DNA of 26,497 bases from Gammaproteobacteria bacterium (GTDB taxonomy: Bacteria; Pseudomonadota; Gammaproteobacteria; DSM-19610): assembly GCA_030618475.1 (NCBI GenBank), contig JAUXDG010000008.1, positions 1 through 26,497 of the forward strand. Reading direction: 5' to 3'. Positions within the stretch are counted from its first letter, which is position 1. Every line of letters starts with the position of its first letter. The notes below the pieces were generated by a model, which worked only from the letters and a program-made list of their open reading frames with translations, did not search any database and was not told where the DNA came from. Below, piece after piece: positions 1 through 7,433 of the stretch. The position numbers were made by a program, and so were the translations under genes.

Positions 1-599
1 TGGCCTCCGACTTCCCGAAGGGTTCGGCCATCATCCGGATCATGAAGAATTGCGTTCAGACGACGGATCAGAATCTCGTCTTCATCTCCTTTGCCCATGG
101 TATCTCGCAACCAATGCAGCGCCTGGACGATGCGCATGGCCGGCCTCCCGGCCCAATATAACTTGCTTGCAGCCGTTGGTTTGAAGATGATTTCCATTTG
201 GCCGAGCGAGATTGATTTGAGCCGCGCATCGGTATGCACAACGACCTTCGCAGGAACCGCATTCGTCAGCCCGAGATCATTTGCCGCGGTCATGCCATCG
301 ACGAGCACGCGAATCTGATCCCGCCGCGCAATCGCATCGATGACGTGTCTTGGGTCGGGGGGACTGCTCTTTTGTGTCAGACTATTGAGTGAGGGCTTGT
401 CGTAAAGGCCACGATCAATCCGCCGCAAATTTCCGGCGCGCATCAGCCTCTGCAGTGTTTTGTCAACGGCATCGCGCGCGCCAAGATCGAGGAAATCTCG
501 TGGCGTCCAGACCCCTCGCTGCGCACCGCTTTCGATACGCGCCAAGATCGCGGCCTTCAAGTCTGATGCAGCTTCTTTCATGTCCGAAATTTGTAGCAT
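1..599 (-). CDS. AbiEi/DUF6088-type antitoxin (partial, runs off left edge)
   Basis: This reading frame stays open to the left edge (about 199 codons visible, no stop). The N-terminal third looks like a winged helix: a stretch around GVWTPRDFLDLGARDAV is followed by LRRIDRGLYDKP, the signature entry of the DUF6088/AbiEi-like antitoxin family. The next part (HVIDAIARRDQIRVL, then GLTNAVPAKVVVHTD) continues in the way usual for that family. Such proteins are DNA-binding antitoxins of type IV toxin-antitoxin systems; the partner is normally an AbiEii-type nucleotidyltransferase encoded just downstream, which here would lie outside the window. Two starts are possible, ATG at 599 or ATG at 581; neither has a clear ribosome binding site. 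Both lie inside or at the edge of the paired inverted repeats upstream. Family assignment comes from recalled similarity, not a search. Confidence 0.72.
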   Translation of the reverse strand, partial: MLQISDMKEAASDLKAAILARIESGAQRGVWTPRDFLDLGARDAVDKTLQRLMRAGNLRRIDRGLYDKPSLNSLTQKSSPPDPRHVIDAIARRDQIRVLVDGMTAANDLGLTNAVPAKVVVHTDARLKSISLGQMEIIFKPTAASKLYWAGRPAMRIVQALHWLRDTMGKGDEDEILIRRLNAILHDPDDGRTLREVGG

Positions 600-654
600 T
601 ATTTCGGACAATCGGCAAGCTGTATGTCCGAAATATGAATGCAAATTTCGGACA
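581..654. promoter_or_regulatory. Two tandem inverted repeats, likely antitoxin operators
   Basis: The 10-mer TGTCCGAAAT occurs at 581-590 and 625-634. Its exact reverse complement ATTTCGGACA occurs at 601-610 and 645-654. This gives two perfect inverted repeats, each with 10-bp arms and a 10-bp spacer, set 44 bp apart, close to four helical turns. They lie over the start and immediate upstream region of the antitoxin gene. AbiEi-type antitoxins are known to repress their own promoter by binding inverted repeats, so autoregulatory operators are the simplest reading. The binding itself is inferred. A weak -10-like TAATAC (reverse strand, 662-657) lies just upstream; I do not see a convincing -35. 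Confidence 0.75.
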
Positions 655-662
655 AGGTATTA

Positions 663-1200
663 TTCCCATCTGAATCCAGACACTCCGACAGGTTTCCTAG
701 AGGCGGCGGAGAGGTCGGGAGATATCTGCTCGTGTTCCAATCGGACGATTACCTCTGGACGAAGGCACCTTCGATGAGAAACATACCTACCCTACTTCGC
801 AACTACCGACACCATCGCCCAGGGCATCGCCTGAGACATGGACTCTTTTCGCGAAGAAGGAACCCACTTTCCCACAACTCGATCAGCAATGACGTCTTTG
901 AGAATCTCTCAGCCTGGACCGCTGAGTGCTGTGGTTCTGGAATGCACGGATAGGAATTGCCTCCTCACCGACACGAGCACGATTTCAGGAAAATCGGTGA
1001 GCTTTTAGCGACATCCCAGAACGCACCAACCATGCCAAAGCGGACAATCTGCTCATAACATACCGTTAATCCACCCTATAGTTGGGCGCGACGATAATTA
1101 GCAAAATACCCACTTCATACCTGACAATATTTCAGGCGTGGTAATCCCTAAACTCTCATCCGGCTGCTAGCCAGTGCCAGACATTGCCTGCAAGTGCCAG
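663..1200. other. Intergenic stretch between antitoxin and guaA; no gene recognised
   Basis: About 540 bp with only short open frames and no family I recognise. It holds an inverted repeat at 964-1001 and a direct repeat AGTGCCAG at 1173-1180 and 1193-1200, right beside the guaA stop codon. No integrase, tRNA or transposase fragment could be made out. It may be decayed island DNA. Confidence 0.5.
964..1001. repeat. Inverted repeat, possible hairpin
   Basis: CTCACCGA (964-971) pairs with TCGGTGAG (994-1001). Inside it CGATTT (980-985) can alternatively pair with AAATCG (991-996). A short T run (CTTTTAG) follows on the + strand, so a weak terminator is possible. There is no gene on the + strand just upstream to terminate. 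Confidence 0.35.
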
Positions 1201-2781
1201 TCACTCCCACTCGATAGTCGCCGGCGGCTTCCCGGAGATATCGTAGGTAACACGGGAGATACCGGGGATTTCATTAATAATGCGGCGTGAGACATGGTCA
1301 AGAAAATTGTAGGGTAGATGTGCCCAGCTCGCTGTCATGAAATCGACCGTTTCAACGGCACGTAACGCAATCACGTAGTCATAACGGCGTCCGTCACCGG
1401 CAACACCCACCGACTTGACGGGCAGAAACACGGCAAACGCCTGACTGGTCTTATCGTAAAGATCATGCTTGCGCAGCTCTTCGATAAAAATGTGATCTGC
1501 CAGGCGCAGCAGGTCGGCATACTCTTTTTTTACCTGTCCGAGAATGCGGACCCCGAGCCCGGGGCCGGGGAACGGATGACGGTACACCATATCGTACGGC
1601 AGACCCAGCTCCACCCCCAGCTTGCGCACTTCGTCCTTAAACAGTTCGCGCAGCGGTTCCAACAGCTTGAGCTTCATATGCTCGGGCAGGCCACCGACAT
1701 TGTGGTGGGACTTGATCAGGTGTGCCTTACCGGTCTTGGCACCGGCTGATTCGATGACATCGGGATAAATCGTACCCTGCGCCAGCCAGCAGACATTTTT
1801 CAGTTTTTCCGATTCTTCTTCGAAGATTTCGACAAACAGATTGCCGATGATCTTGCGCTTACGCTCCGGATCAGTTTCGTTTTCCAGCGCCTTCAGGAAA
1901 CGTTGTTCGGCATCCACCCGAATAACACGCACCCCCATGTGTTCGGCAAACGTGGCCATGACCTGGTCGCCTTCATGGTGACGCAACAGACCGGTATCCA
2001 CGAAAACACAGGTCAACTGATCGCCGATGGCTTTGTGCAGCAATGCTGCAACCACCGAAGAATCCACGCCGCCGGACAGGCCCAGCAAGACATCTTCATC
2101 ACCGACCTGCCCGCGCAGCTGGCGAATGCTTTCCTCGACGATATTTCCCGCAATCCACAAGGCTTCACAACGACAGATATCGATGATAAATCGCCGCAGA
2201 ATACGTTCGCCCTGGTGGGTATGCGTCACTTCGGGGTGGAACTGTACGCCGTAATACGCGCGCTCATCGTCCGCCATGGCGGCGATCGGTGCTGCTTCGG
2301 TACTGGCCATAAGCTTGAAAGCGGGGGGCAACTCAACCACCCGGTCGCCGTGACTCATCCATACATCCAGCAAGCCATAGCCTTCTTCGCTGGTATGATC
2401 TTCGATGTCTTTCAACAAGCGTGAATGACCACGCGCGCGTACCTGTGCATAGCCGTATTCATGATGGTCGGCGTTTTCGACCTTGCCACCCAGCTGGGCC
2501 GCCATGGTCTGCATGCCGTAACAGATGCCCAGCACCGGCACACCCAGCTCAAAGACCCGTGGAGGCGCAATCGGCGCATCACCGCCGGTAACCGTCTCCG
2601 GACCACCGGAAAGAATAACGCCGTGCGGATGAAAGATGCCTAACGCCTCCTCATCCATATCGTAGGGATGGATTTCGCAGTACACGCCGATCTCGCGCAC
2701 CCGGCGCGCGATCAGCTGGGTGTACTGGGAACCGAAGTCCAGAATCAGAATTCGGTGGGCATGGATATCGTATTCAGACAT
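1201..2781 (-). CDS. guaA: GMP synthase (glutamine-hydrolysing)
   Basis: Converts XMP, ATP and glutamine to GMP in the last step of guanine nucleotide synthesis. The protein has 526 residues, matching the usual length of about 525. The N-terminal class I glutamine amidotransferase domain shows the nucleophile Cys87 in LGICYG and the His182/Glu184 pair in FHPEVTH. The ATP pyrophosphatase P-loop SGGVDSS is at 236-242, and the C-terminal dimerisation domain ends in PPATIEWE. I chose the ATG at 2781 (MSEYDIHAHRILILDFG) because it matches the family N-terminus; a longer frame to 2862 overlaps guaB and adds unrelated residues. It starts 10 bp after the guaB stop, so the two form a guaBA operon. Its 3' end borders the accessory segment at the left of the window. 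Confidence 0.98.
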   Translation of the reverse strand: MSEYDIHAHRILILDFGSQYTQLIARRVREIGVYCEIHPYDMDEEALGIFHPHGVILSGGPETVTGGDAPIAPPRVFELGVPVLGICYGMQTMAAQLGGKVENADHHEYGYAQVRARGHSRLLKDIEDHTSEEGYGLLDVWMSHGDRVVELPPAFKLMASTEAAPIAAMADDERAYYGVQFHPEVTHTHQGERILRRFIIDICRCEALWIAGNIVEESIRQLRGQVGDEDVLLGLSGGVDSSVVAALLHKAIGDQLTCVFVDTGLLRHHEGDQVMATFAEHMGVRVIRVDAEQRFLKALENETDPERKRKIIGNLFVEIFEEESEKLKNVCWLAQGTIYPDVIESAGAKTGKAHLIKSHHNVGGLPEHMKLKLLEPLRELFKDEVRKLGVELGLPYDMVYRHPFPGPGLGVRILGQVKKEYADLLRLADHIFIEELRKHDLYDKTSQAFAVFLPVKSVGVAGDGRRYDYVIALRAVETVDFMTASWAHLPYNFLDHVSRRIINEIPGISRVTYDISGKPPATIEWE

Positions 2782-2791
2782 GGGGGGTCCG

Positions 2792-4255
2792 TCAGGAGCG
2801 GTAATTCGGCGCTTCCTTGGTGATGCTAACGTCGTGGACATGGCTTTCCGCCATGCCGGCATTGGTTACGCGTACAAATTCCGGTTTGTTGCGCATTTCT
2901 TCTATGGTGGTACAACCCGTATAGCCCATACTGGAGCGCAAGCCCCCCAGTAACTGGTGAATCACTGGCTGCAATGGCCCCTTGTAGGGCACACGCCCCT
3001 CGATACCTTCCGGAACCAGTTTGTCGGCGGTGCTGCCCTCCTGGAAATAACGATCACTGGAGCCCTGCTGGGATGCCATAGCCCCCAGCGAACCCATACC
3101 GCGGTAGGACTTGTAGGAACGCCCTTTATACAATTCCACTTCACCGGGCGCCTCTTCGGTACCCCCGAACATGCTGCCGACCATGATGGAATACGCACCC
3201 GCAACAATCGCCTTGGCCACGTCCCCGGAGTAACGAATGCCGCCATCAGCGATCAGCGGCACACCACTGGATTTGAGTTCATGCGCCACGTTGGCGACTG
3301 CACTGACCTGCGGTACACCCACGCCGGCAATAATGCGGGTGGTACAGATGGAACCCGGCCCGATACCCACTTTGACACAATCCGCACCCGCCTCCACCAG
3401 CGCCCGGGCGGCGGCGGCAGTGGCTATGTTACCGCCTATGACCTGCAAATCCGGATAGTGCTGCTTTACCCAGCGCACACGTTGCAGTACGCCTTCCGAG
3501 TGACCGTGCGCGGTATCCACCACGACCAGGTCGACGCCGGCTTCGACCAGCGCAGCGACGCGTTCATCGGTGCCCGTGCCGACACCGACTGCGGCGCCAG
3601 CCCGCAGGCTGCCCTGATCATCTTTACAGGCATTGGGGTTGTCGCTGGCCTTCTGGATGTCCTTGACCGTCACCAGGCCCCGCAAACGAAAACCATCATC
3701 CACCACCAGGACTTTCTCAATGCGGTATTCGTGCAGAAGCTTGAGCACTTCCTCGCGTCCCGCGCCTTCTTTTACCGTCACCAGTTTATCCTTGCCCGTC
3801 ATGATTGACGATACCGGTGCGTCATAGCGGGTTTCAAAGCGGGTATCGCGATTGGTAACGATACCCACCAGTTGCTCACCCTCGACCACCGGCACGCCGG
3901 AAATATTATGCTGACGGGTGAGCTCCAGTACCTCGCGGATGCTGGTGTCGGGGGAAACCGTGATCGGATCCTTGATAACGCCACTTTCGTATTTCTTCAC
4001 CAGGCGGACCTCGTTGGCCTGCTGCTCGATGGTCATATTCTTGTGAATAATACCGATACCGCCTTCCTGGGCCATGGCGATCGCCAGTCTCGATTCCGTC
4101 ACTGTATCCATAGCCGCCGAAATGACTGGAATATTGAGCTGGATTTCCCGTGTCAGCCGGGTCACCAGCTGCACGTCTTTCGGCACCACCGTCGAGTGGG
4201 CGGGCAAAAGCAAAACATCATCAAAAGTCAGGGATTGTTCAGAAATACGCAGCAT
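2792..4255 (-). CDS. guaB: IMP dehydrogenase
   Basis: Oxidises IMP to XMP with NAD+, the committed step to guanine nucleotides, and feeds GuaA next door. The protein has 487 residues, normal for the bacterial enzyme. Visible features are the N-terminal barrel start TFDDVLLLPAHS, a CBS-domain pair at about residues 93-204, and the active-site loop GPGSICTTR with catalytic Cys304. The flap region has YRGMGSLGAM, and the C-terminus is SHVHDVSITKEAPNYRS. I took the ATG at 4255 (MLRISEQ), which matches homologues; the frame also allows 4264. A -10-like TATAAT lies upstream. It is divergent from xseA. Confidence 0.98.
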   Translation of the reverse strand: MLRISEQSLTFDDVLLLPAHSTVVPKDVQLVTRLTREIQLNIPVISAAMDTVTESRLAIAMAQEGGIGIIHKNMTIEQQANEVRLVKKYESGVIKDPITVSPDTSIREVLELTRQHNISGVPVVEGEQLVGIVTNRDTRFETRYDAPVSSIMTGKDKLVTVKEGAGREEVLKLLHEYRIEKVLVVDDGFRLRGLVTVKDIQKASDNPNACKDDQGSLRAGAAVGVGTGTDERVAALVEAGVDLVVVDTAHGHSEGVLQRVRWVKQHYPDLQVIGGNIATAAAARALVEAGADCVKVGIGPGSICTTRIIAGVGVPQVSAVANVAHELKSSGVPLIADGGIRYSGDVAKAIVAGAYSIMVGSMFGGTEEAPGEVELYKGRSYKSYRGMGSLGAMASQQGSSDRYFQEGSTADKLVPEGIEGRVPYKGPLQPVIHQLLGGLRSSMGYTGCTTIEEMRNKPEFVRVTNAGMAESHVHDVSITKEAPNYRS

Positions 4256-4291
4256 GCAGTACACCGTGATCGCGCCAGAGGTAAACGCGCA

Positions 4292-4320
4292 ATTATAGGT
4301 TTTGCTTGGATGGTGGTCTA
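4292..4320 (-). promoter_or_regulatory. Predicted guaBA promoter
   Basis: On the reverse strand a perfect -10 TATAAT lies at 4297-4292. Seventeen bases upstream is TAGACC (4320-4315), four of six matches to the -35 consensus. The -35 overlaps the outer end of the inverted-repeat element at 4318-4382. No PurR-like palindrome could be identified. Confidence 0.5.
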
Positions 4321-4382
4321 GCCCGGATTTCTCACCACATGCCCTGGGGCATGTGGTTGAGGCTGTGAGAAATGCAGGGTAG
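4318..4382. repeat. 65-bp palindromic element with ATTTCTCAC-type terminal repeats
   Basis: The outer 18-bp ends (4318-4335 and 4365-4382) are inverted copies matching at 15 of 18 positions, with the core ATTTCTCAC/GTGAGAAAT exact. An inner palindrome, CCACATGCC (4335-4343) with GGCATGTGG (4348-4356), fills the middle. The same end sequence flanks the larger element at 17714-17896, so this looks like a short member of a dispersed repeat family. It lies between the divergent guaB and xseA promoters. Confidence 0.6.
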
Positions 4383-4391
4383 CACCATCGT

Positions 4392-4421
4392 ATTAACCTG
4401 CCGGGTTAATTTGAGTATGAT
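4392..4421 (+). promoter_or_regulatory. Predicted xseA promoter with a palindrome over the -35
   Basis: TTAACC (4393-4398) and TATGAT (4416-4421) form a -35/-10 pair with a 17-bp spacer. ATTAACC (4392-4398) and GGTTAAT (4404-4410) form a perfect inverted repeat with a 5-bp spacer lying over the -35, as an operator would. Transcription would be expected to start about 7 bp after the -10, at or beside the A of the xseA ATG (4428). This suggests a leaderless message, in line with the lack of a clear ribosome binding site. Confidence 0.45.
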
Positions 4422-4427
4422 CGGGGT

Positions 4428-5789
4428 ATGCCAGAACTATCCCGTATTTCCCTGCAGCGAGATGTGTACAGCGTTTCCCGCTTGAACCGGGAAGCCAGGG
4501 AACTGCTGGAATCCGGTTTTCTCCGGCTTTGGGTGGAAGGCGAGATCTCCAATCTGGCCCGTCCGGTCTCGGGTCATCTGTATTTCACACTGAAAGATGC
4601 CAGGGCGCAGGTCAGCTGTGCGCTGTTCCGCAACCGCGCCATCCGCCTCGGCTTTTCCCCGGAAAACGGCGCCCAGGTCCTGGTACAGGCCCAGGTCAGC
4701 CTGTATGAGGCGCGCGGCAACTATCAGCTTATCGTCAACCATATGGAAGAGGCCGGCGATGGGGCACTGCGCAGGGCTTTTGAACAGCTCAAGAACCAGC
4801 TGCACAAGGAAGGCCTGTTCGAGGAGCAACACAAGCAGGCCCTGCCCCGGTTGCCCCGCTGTATCGGCGTGATAACGTCCCCCAGTGGCGCCGCTATCCG
4901 CGATGTTCTGACCGTGTTACGGCGACGGTTTCCCGGCACTCAGGTCATCATCTATCCCACCCGGGTTCAGGGCGAAGCCGCTGCACAACAGATTGTCGCG
5001 GCAATACAGACAGCAGATTCACGAGCGGAGTGTGACGTCTTGCTGCTCACCCGCGGCGGCGGTTCCCTGGAAGATCTGTGGCCGTTCAACGAAGAAGTGG
5101 TGGCACGCGCAGTCTATGCCTGCAAACGTCCCATCGTTTCCGCCGTTGGCCATGAAATAGATTTTGTCATTACCGACTTTGTTGCTGATAACCGCGCCGC
5201 CACACCTTCGGCGGCCGCTGAACTCCTGAGCTCCGATCAAACCGAACTCGACAATCGTTTCCGGCAACTCGACAACCGGCTGCACATGCTGCTGCGGCAA
5301 AGCCTGCGACAGCGTAAAGATCAGCTCAACTGGTTGACGAAGCGTATCCAGCAAAGCCACCCCGGGCGCCAGCTGCAACAACAGGTACAACGCCTGGATG
5401 ACCTGGAACTACGCCTGATCAGAGCCTGGCAACACCAGTGTGCGCAGCGCAAGGCCGCCATCGGCACCCTGCAGGCGGAACTCCGGCAACACAGTCCTCA
5501 ACAAATGCTGCAAAGGCTGGGCGCCCAGGCAAGGCAGTTGGCACAGCAGCTGCAATACTGTATCAATACAGAGCTATCGGGACGTCGCGAAAAACTGGCC
5601 GTTTTATCGCGGGCACTGGAAGCCATAAGCCCGCTGGCAACATTGCAGCGTGGATACTCCATTACCTTGAACAAACCCGGTGGATCGGTTTTGCAGCATA
5701 CCGCGCAGACAAAGGCCGGCGACATTCTCGAAACACGGCTTGCCAGAGGCCGGATCTTCAGCCAGGTGACAGAAATCAAATCATCATGA
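4428..5789 (+). CDS. xseA: Exodeoxyribonuclease VII large subunit
   Basis: Large catalytic subunit of exonuclease VII, which degrades single-stranded DNA in both directions with several XseB small subunits. It has 453 residues; the E. coli protein has 456. The N-terminal OB fold contains LWVEGEISNLARPVSGHLYF. The conserved catalytic region has GVITSPSGAAIRDV, then RGGGSLEDLWPFNEE and AVGHEIDFVITDFVAD, followed by a long glutamine- and arginine-rich coiled coil and the ending LQRGYSITL. The last codon overlaps the start of the M23 peptidase gene (ATGA), so translation is probably coupled. xseB is not adjacent in this window. Confidence 0.97.
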   Translation: MPELSRISLQRDVYSVSRLNREARELLESGFLRLWVEGEISNLARPVSGHLYFTLKDARAQVSCALFRNRAIRLGFSPENGAQVLVQAQVSLYEARGNYQLIVNHMEEAGDGALRRAFEQLKNQLHKEGLFEEQHKQALPRLPRCIGVITSPSGAAIRDVLTVLRRRFPGTQVIIYPTRVQGEAAAQQIVAAIQTADSRAECDVLLLTRGGGSLEDLWPFNEEVVARAVYACKRPIVSAVGHEIDFVITDFVADNRAATPSAAAELLSSDQTELDNRFRQLDNRLHMLLRQSLRQRKDQLNWLTKRIQQSHPGRQLQQQVQRLDDLELRLIRAWQHQCAQRKAAIGTLQAELRQHSPQQMLQRLGAQARQLAQQLQYCINTELSGRREKLAVLSRALEAISPLATLQRGYSITLNKPGGSVLQHTAQTKAGDILETRLARGRIFSQVTEIKSS

Positions 5790-6676
5790 AAAAGCCAACA
5801 CTGACCCGTTCATTATTTTCGATAATCGCCGCCCTGACGTTTTTGCCGGATGCTCTTGCCATTGAGCTGCCCGATGCCGCACCCGTCCCCGGTGGCGTTG
5901 CCCTGCTTGAGTTAGCGGCTTCCGAGACACCCCCCAGCGCCACACTCAATGGCAAACCGGTTATGGTGTTAGCCAATGGCTCAGCCTATACCGCTGTTGT
6001 CGGCTTGCCGTTAGCGACTAAACCCGGCACGCATACACTGAAGATTAAAGAGGCATCGGGGAAAGTGCTCAGCCGAAAATTTACGGTGACAGACAAAACC
6101 TACCAGAGCCAGCATATCACCATTAAAAACAAACGCATGGTCAATCCTGAAAAACGCGATATGGAGCGCATCGGACGGGAACAAGGCCAGATAAAAAAAG
6201 CCCTCGCATCCTGGAACGAGCAGTCACCCGAGACCTTGCGTTTTTTATTGCCGGTAGAGGGTCCGGTGAGCAGCCCGTTCGGTTTAAGGCGTTTTTTCAA
6301 TGAACAGGCGCGCAGGCCGCACAGCGGGCTGGATCTTGCCGCCGCCGAAGGCACGCCCATCAAAGCACCCGCCAGTGGCCGTATTGCGGACACCGGTGAG
6401 TTCTTTTTTAACGGCAACACGGTATTTATCGACCACGGTCAGGGCCTGGTGACCATGTATTGTCACATGTCACGTATTGATGTTGAGCCCGGTCAACAAG
6501 TCGCCGCGGGTGAAGTCATCGGCGCGGTGGGTAAAACCGGTCGTGTGACCGGCGCCCACCTGCACTGGGGGGTCAGCCTGAACGATGCACGGGTGGATCC
6601 CATGCTGTTTCTGAAGCAGCTGCCGCCGGCTGCAGAAGAGCAAACAAGCGCGAAGGGCAGCAAGGACGCAAACTAG
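5786..6676 (+). CDS. Secreted M23-family metallopeptidase
   Basis: A predicted periplasmic LytM/M23 zinc peptidase of 296 residues. A signal peptide is visible (positive MKK start, hydrophobic stretch at about 8-20, cleavage probably after ALA at 25). Residues 30-110 form a beta-rich region resembling the M23 N-terminal domain. The C-terminal M23 domain shows the zinc ligands His179 and Asp183 in RPHSGLDLA, His227 in MYCHMS and the HLHWGV motif (His258, His260). All catalytic ligands are present, so it should be active on peptidoglycan cross-links rather than a degenerate EnvC/NlpD-type activator. The ATG at 5786 overlaps the xseA stop by 4 nt; longer upstream frames run through xseA and lack a signal peptide. 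It converges with mlaA, with only 12 bp between stops. Confidence 0.93.
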   Translation: MKKPTLTRSLFSIIAALTFLPDALAIELPDAAPVPGGVALLELAASETPPSATLNGKPVMVLANGSAYTAVVGLPLATKPGTHTLKIKEASGKVLSRKFTVTDKTYQSQHITIKNKRMVNPEKRDMERIGREQGQIKKALASWNEQSPETLRFLLPVEGPVSSPFGLRRFFNEQARRPHSGLDLAAAEGTPIKAPASGRIADTGEFFFNGNTVFIDHGQGLVTMYCHMSRIDVEPGQQVAAGEVIGAVGKTGRVTGAHLHWGVSLNDARVDPMLFLKQLPPAAEEQTSAKGSKDAN

Positions 6677-6688
6677 GGCCGCCCGCGC

Positions 6689-7417
6689 TTAATCCTCAAA
6701 CAGCTCTTCATCAAAGAAATCCGGCTCGGGCGGATCACCGTCATGGATCTCGTTCCAGCGTTTTTGACGGAAAGCTTCACGCACCTGCAGATACGCGTCA
6801 ACCGCCGCGGCGTCCAGCACTTCGGAAGCCGATAAAAGCTCGGCACGTTTACTGATAAGCAGCAGGCCGGTGGCGGCATATCGGGGAACACCCGAGGTCA
6901 AATAGTTGATAGGGTCGAATTTGTATTCCAGCACCAGTCCAGGCGCATCCCGTCCTGTACTGGGACCTAACAGCGGCACCATCAGGTACCAGCCTTCACC
7001 AACACCCCAGACACCAAAGGTCTGCCCGAAATCCTCCTTATGCGGTTCCAGGCCCCAGCCGGTGGCAACATCGAACAGCCCGAACACGCCAAACGTCGTA
7101 TTGAAAATCAGCCGCATGGTATCGCCAGCGGCATCACCCGGCTTGCCTTGCAGGGCATTGTTGACAATGGTGAAAGGCTCGTAGAGGTTAAAAAAGAAAT
7201 TTCGCACACCAGTCCGCATCGGAGACGGAATGTAGTCCTGATAGCCTTCAGCAACCGGTTTCAGCACGGCCCGGTCCAGCACATCGTTGAACTTGTAGAT
7301 GGCGCGGTTCATCGGCTCCAGCGGGTCATTCGCCTCCTTGTAGGGGGGACGAACCGCACACCCTGCCAACACAACCATCAGCCATGTAATCCAGGTCAAT
7401 TTCATCATTCGTAGCAT
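6689..7417 (-). CDS. mlaA: MlaA/VacJ outer-membrane lipoprotein
   Basis: Outer-membrane component of the Mla system, which removes misplaced phospholipids from the outer leaflet and passes them to MlaC. It has 242 residues with a lipoprotein signal and lipobox LAGC (Cys20). The family signature NDPLEPMNRAIYKFND follows. The middle carries the typical RNFFFNLYEPFTIVNNALQ and an FGVFGLFDVA stretch, and the C-terminus is acidic (FFDEELFED). ATG codons at 7417, 7408 and 7405 are all possible; none has a strong ribosome binding site. Only 16 bp separate it from the der stop, so it may be the last gene of the rlmN-der transcript. The other mla genes are not in the window. Confidence 0.95.
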   Translation of the reverse strand: MLRMMKLTWITWLMVVLAGCAVRPPYKEANDPLEPMNRAIYKFNDVLDRAVLKPVAEGYQDYIPSPMRTGVRNFFFNLYEPFTIVNNALQGKPGDAAGDTMRLIFNTTFGVFGLFDVATGWGLEPHKEDFGQTFGVWGVGEGWYLMVPLLGPSTGRDAPGLVLEYKFDPINYLTSGVPRYAATGLLLISKRAELLSASEVLDAAAVDAYLQVREAFRQKRWNEIHDGDPPEPDFFDEELFED

Positions 7418-7433
7418 AGTTTTTTATTTAGCA

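Noticed and set aside
581..654. CRISPR-like array
   Set aside because: The repeats are only 10 bp and alternate in orientation, which fits operators rather than CRISPR repeats.
460..953. Small + strand frames at the left edge (about 105 codons each)
   Set aside because: The first overlaps the antitoxin on the other strand and the rest show no recognisable family or good start signals.
1060..1085. GGTGGATTAACG-like motif (reverse strand) as a dispersed repeat
   Set aside because: Only one arm is present, with no matching inverted copy, so it cannot be supported as a repeat.
2782..2862. Upstream extension of the guaA frame
   Set aside because: It overlaps guaB and is not family-like; the ATG at 2781 gives the standard length.
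2957..3808. Long open frame on the + strand opposite guaB (283 codons)
   Set aside because: Antisense shadow of guaB with no family signature; guaB is unmistakable.
5438..5785. Upstream extension of the M23 peptidase frame
   Set aside because: It runs inside xseA in another frame and would bury the clear signal peptide that begins at 5786.
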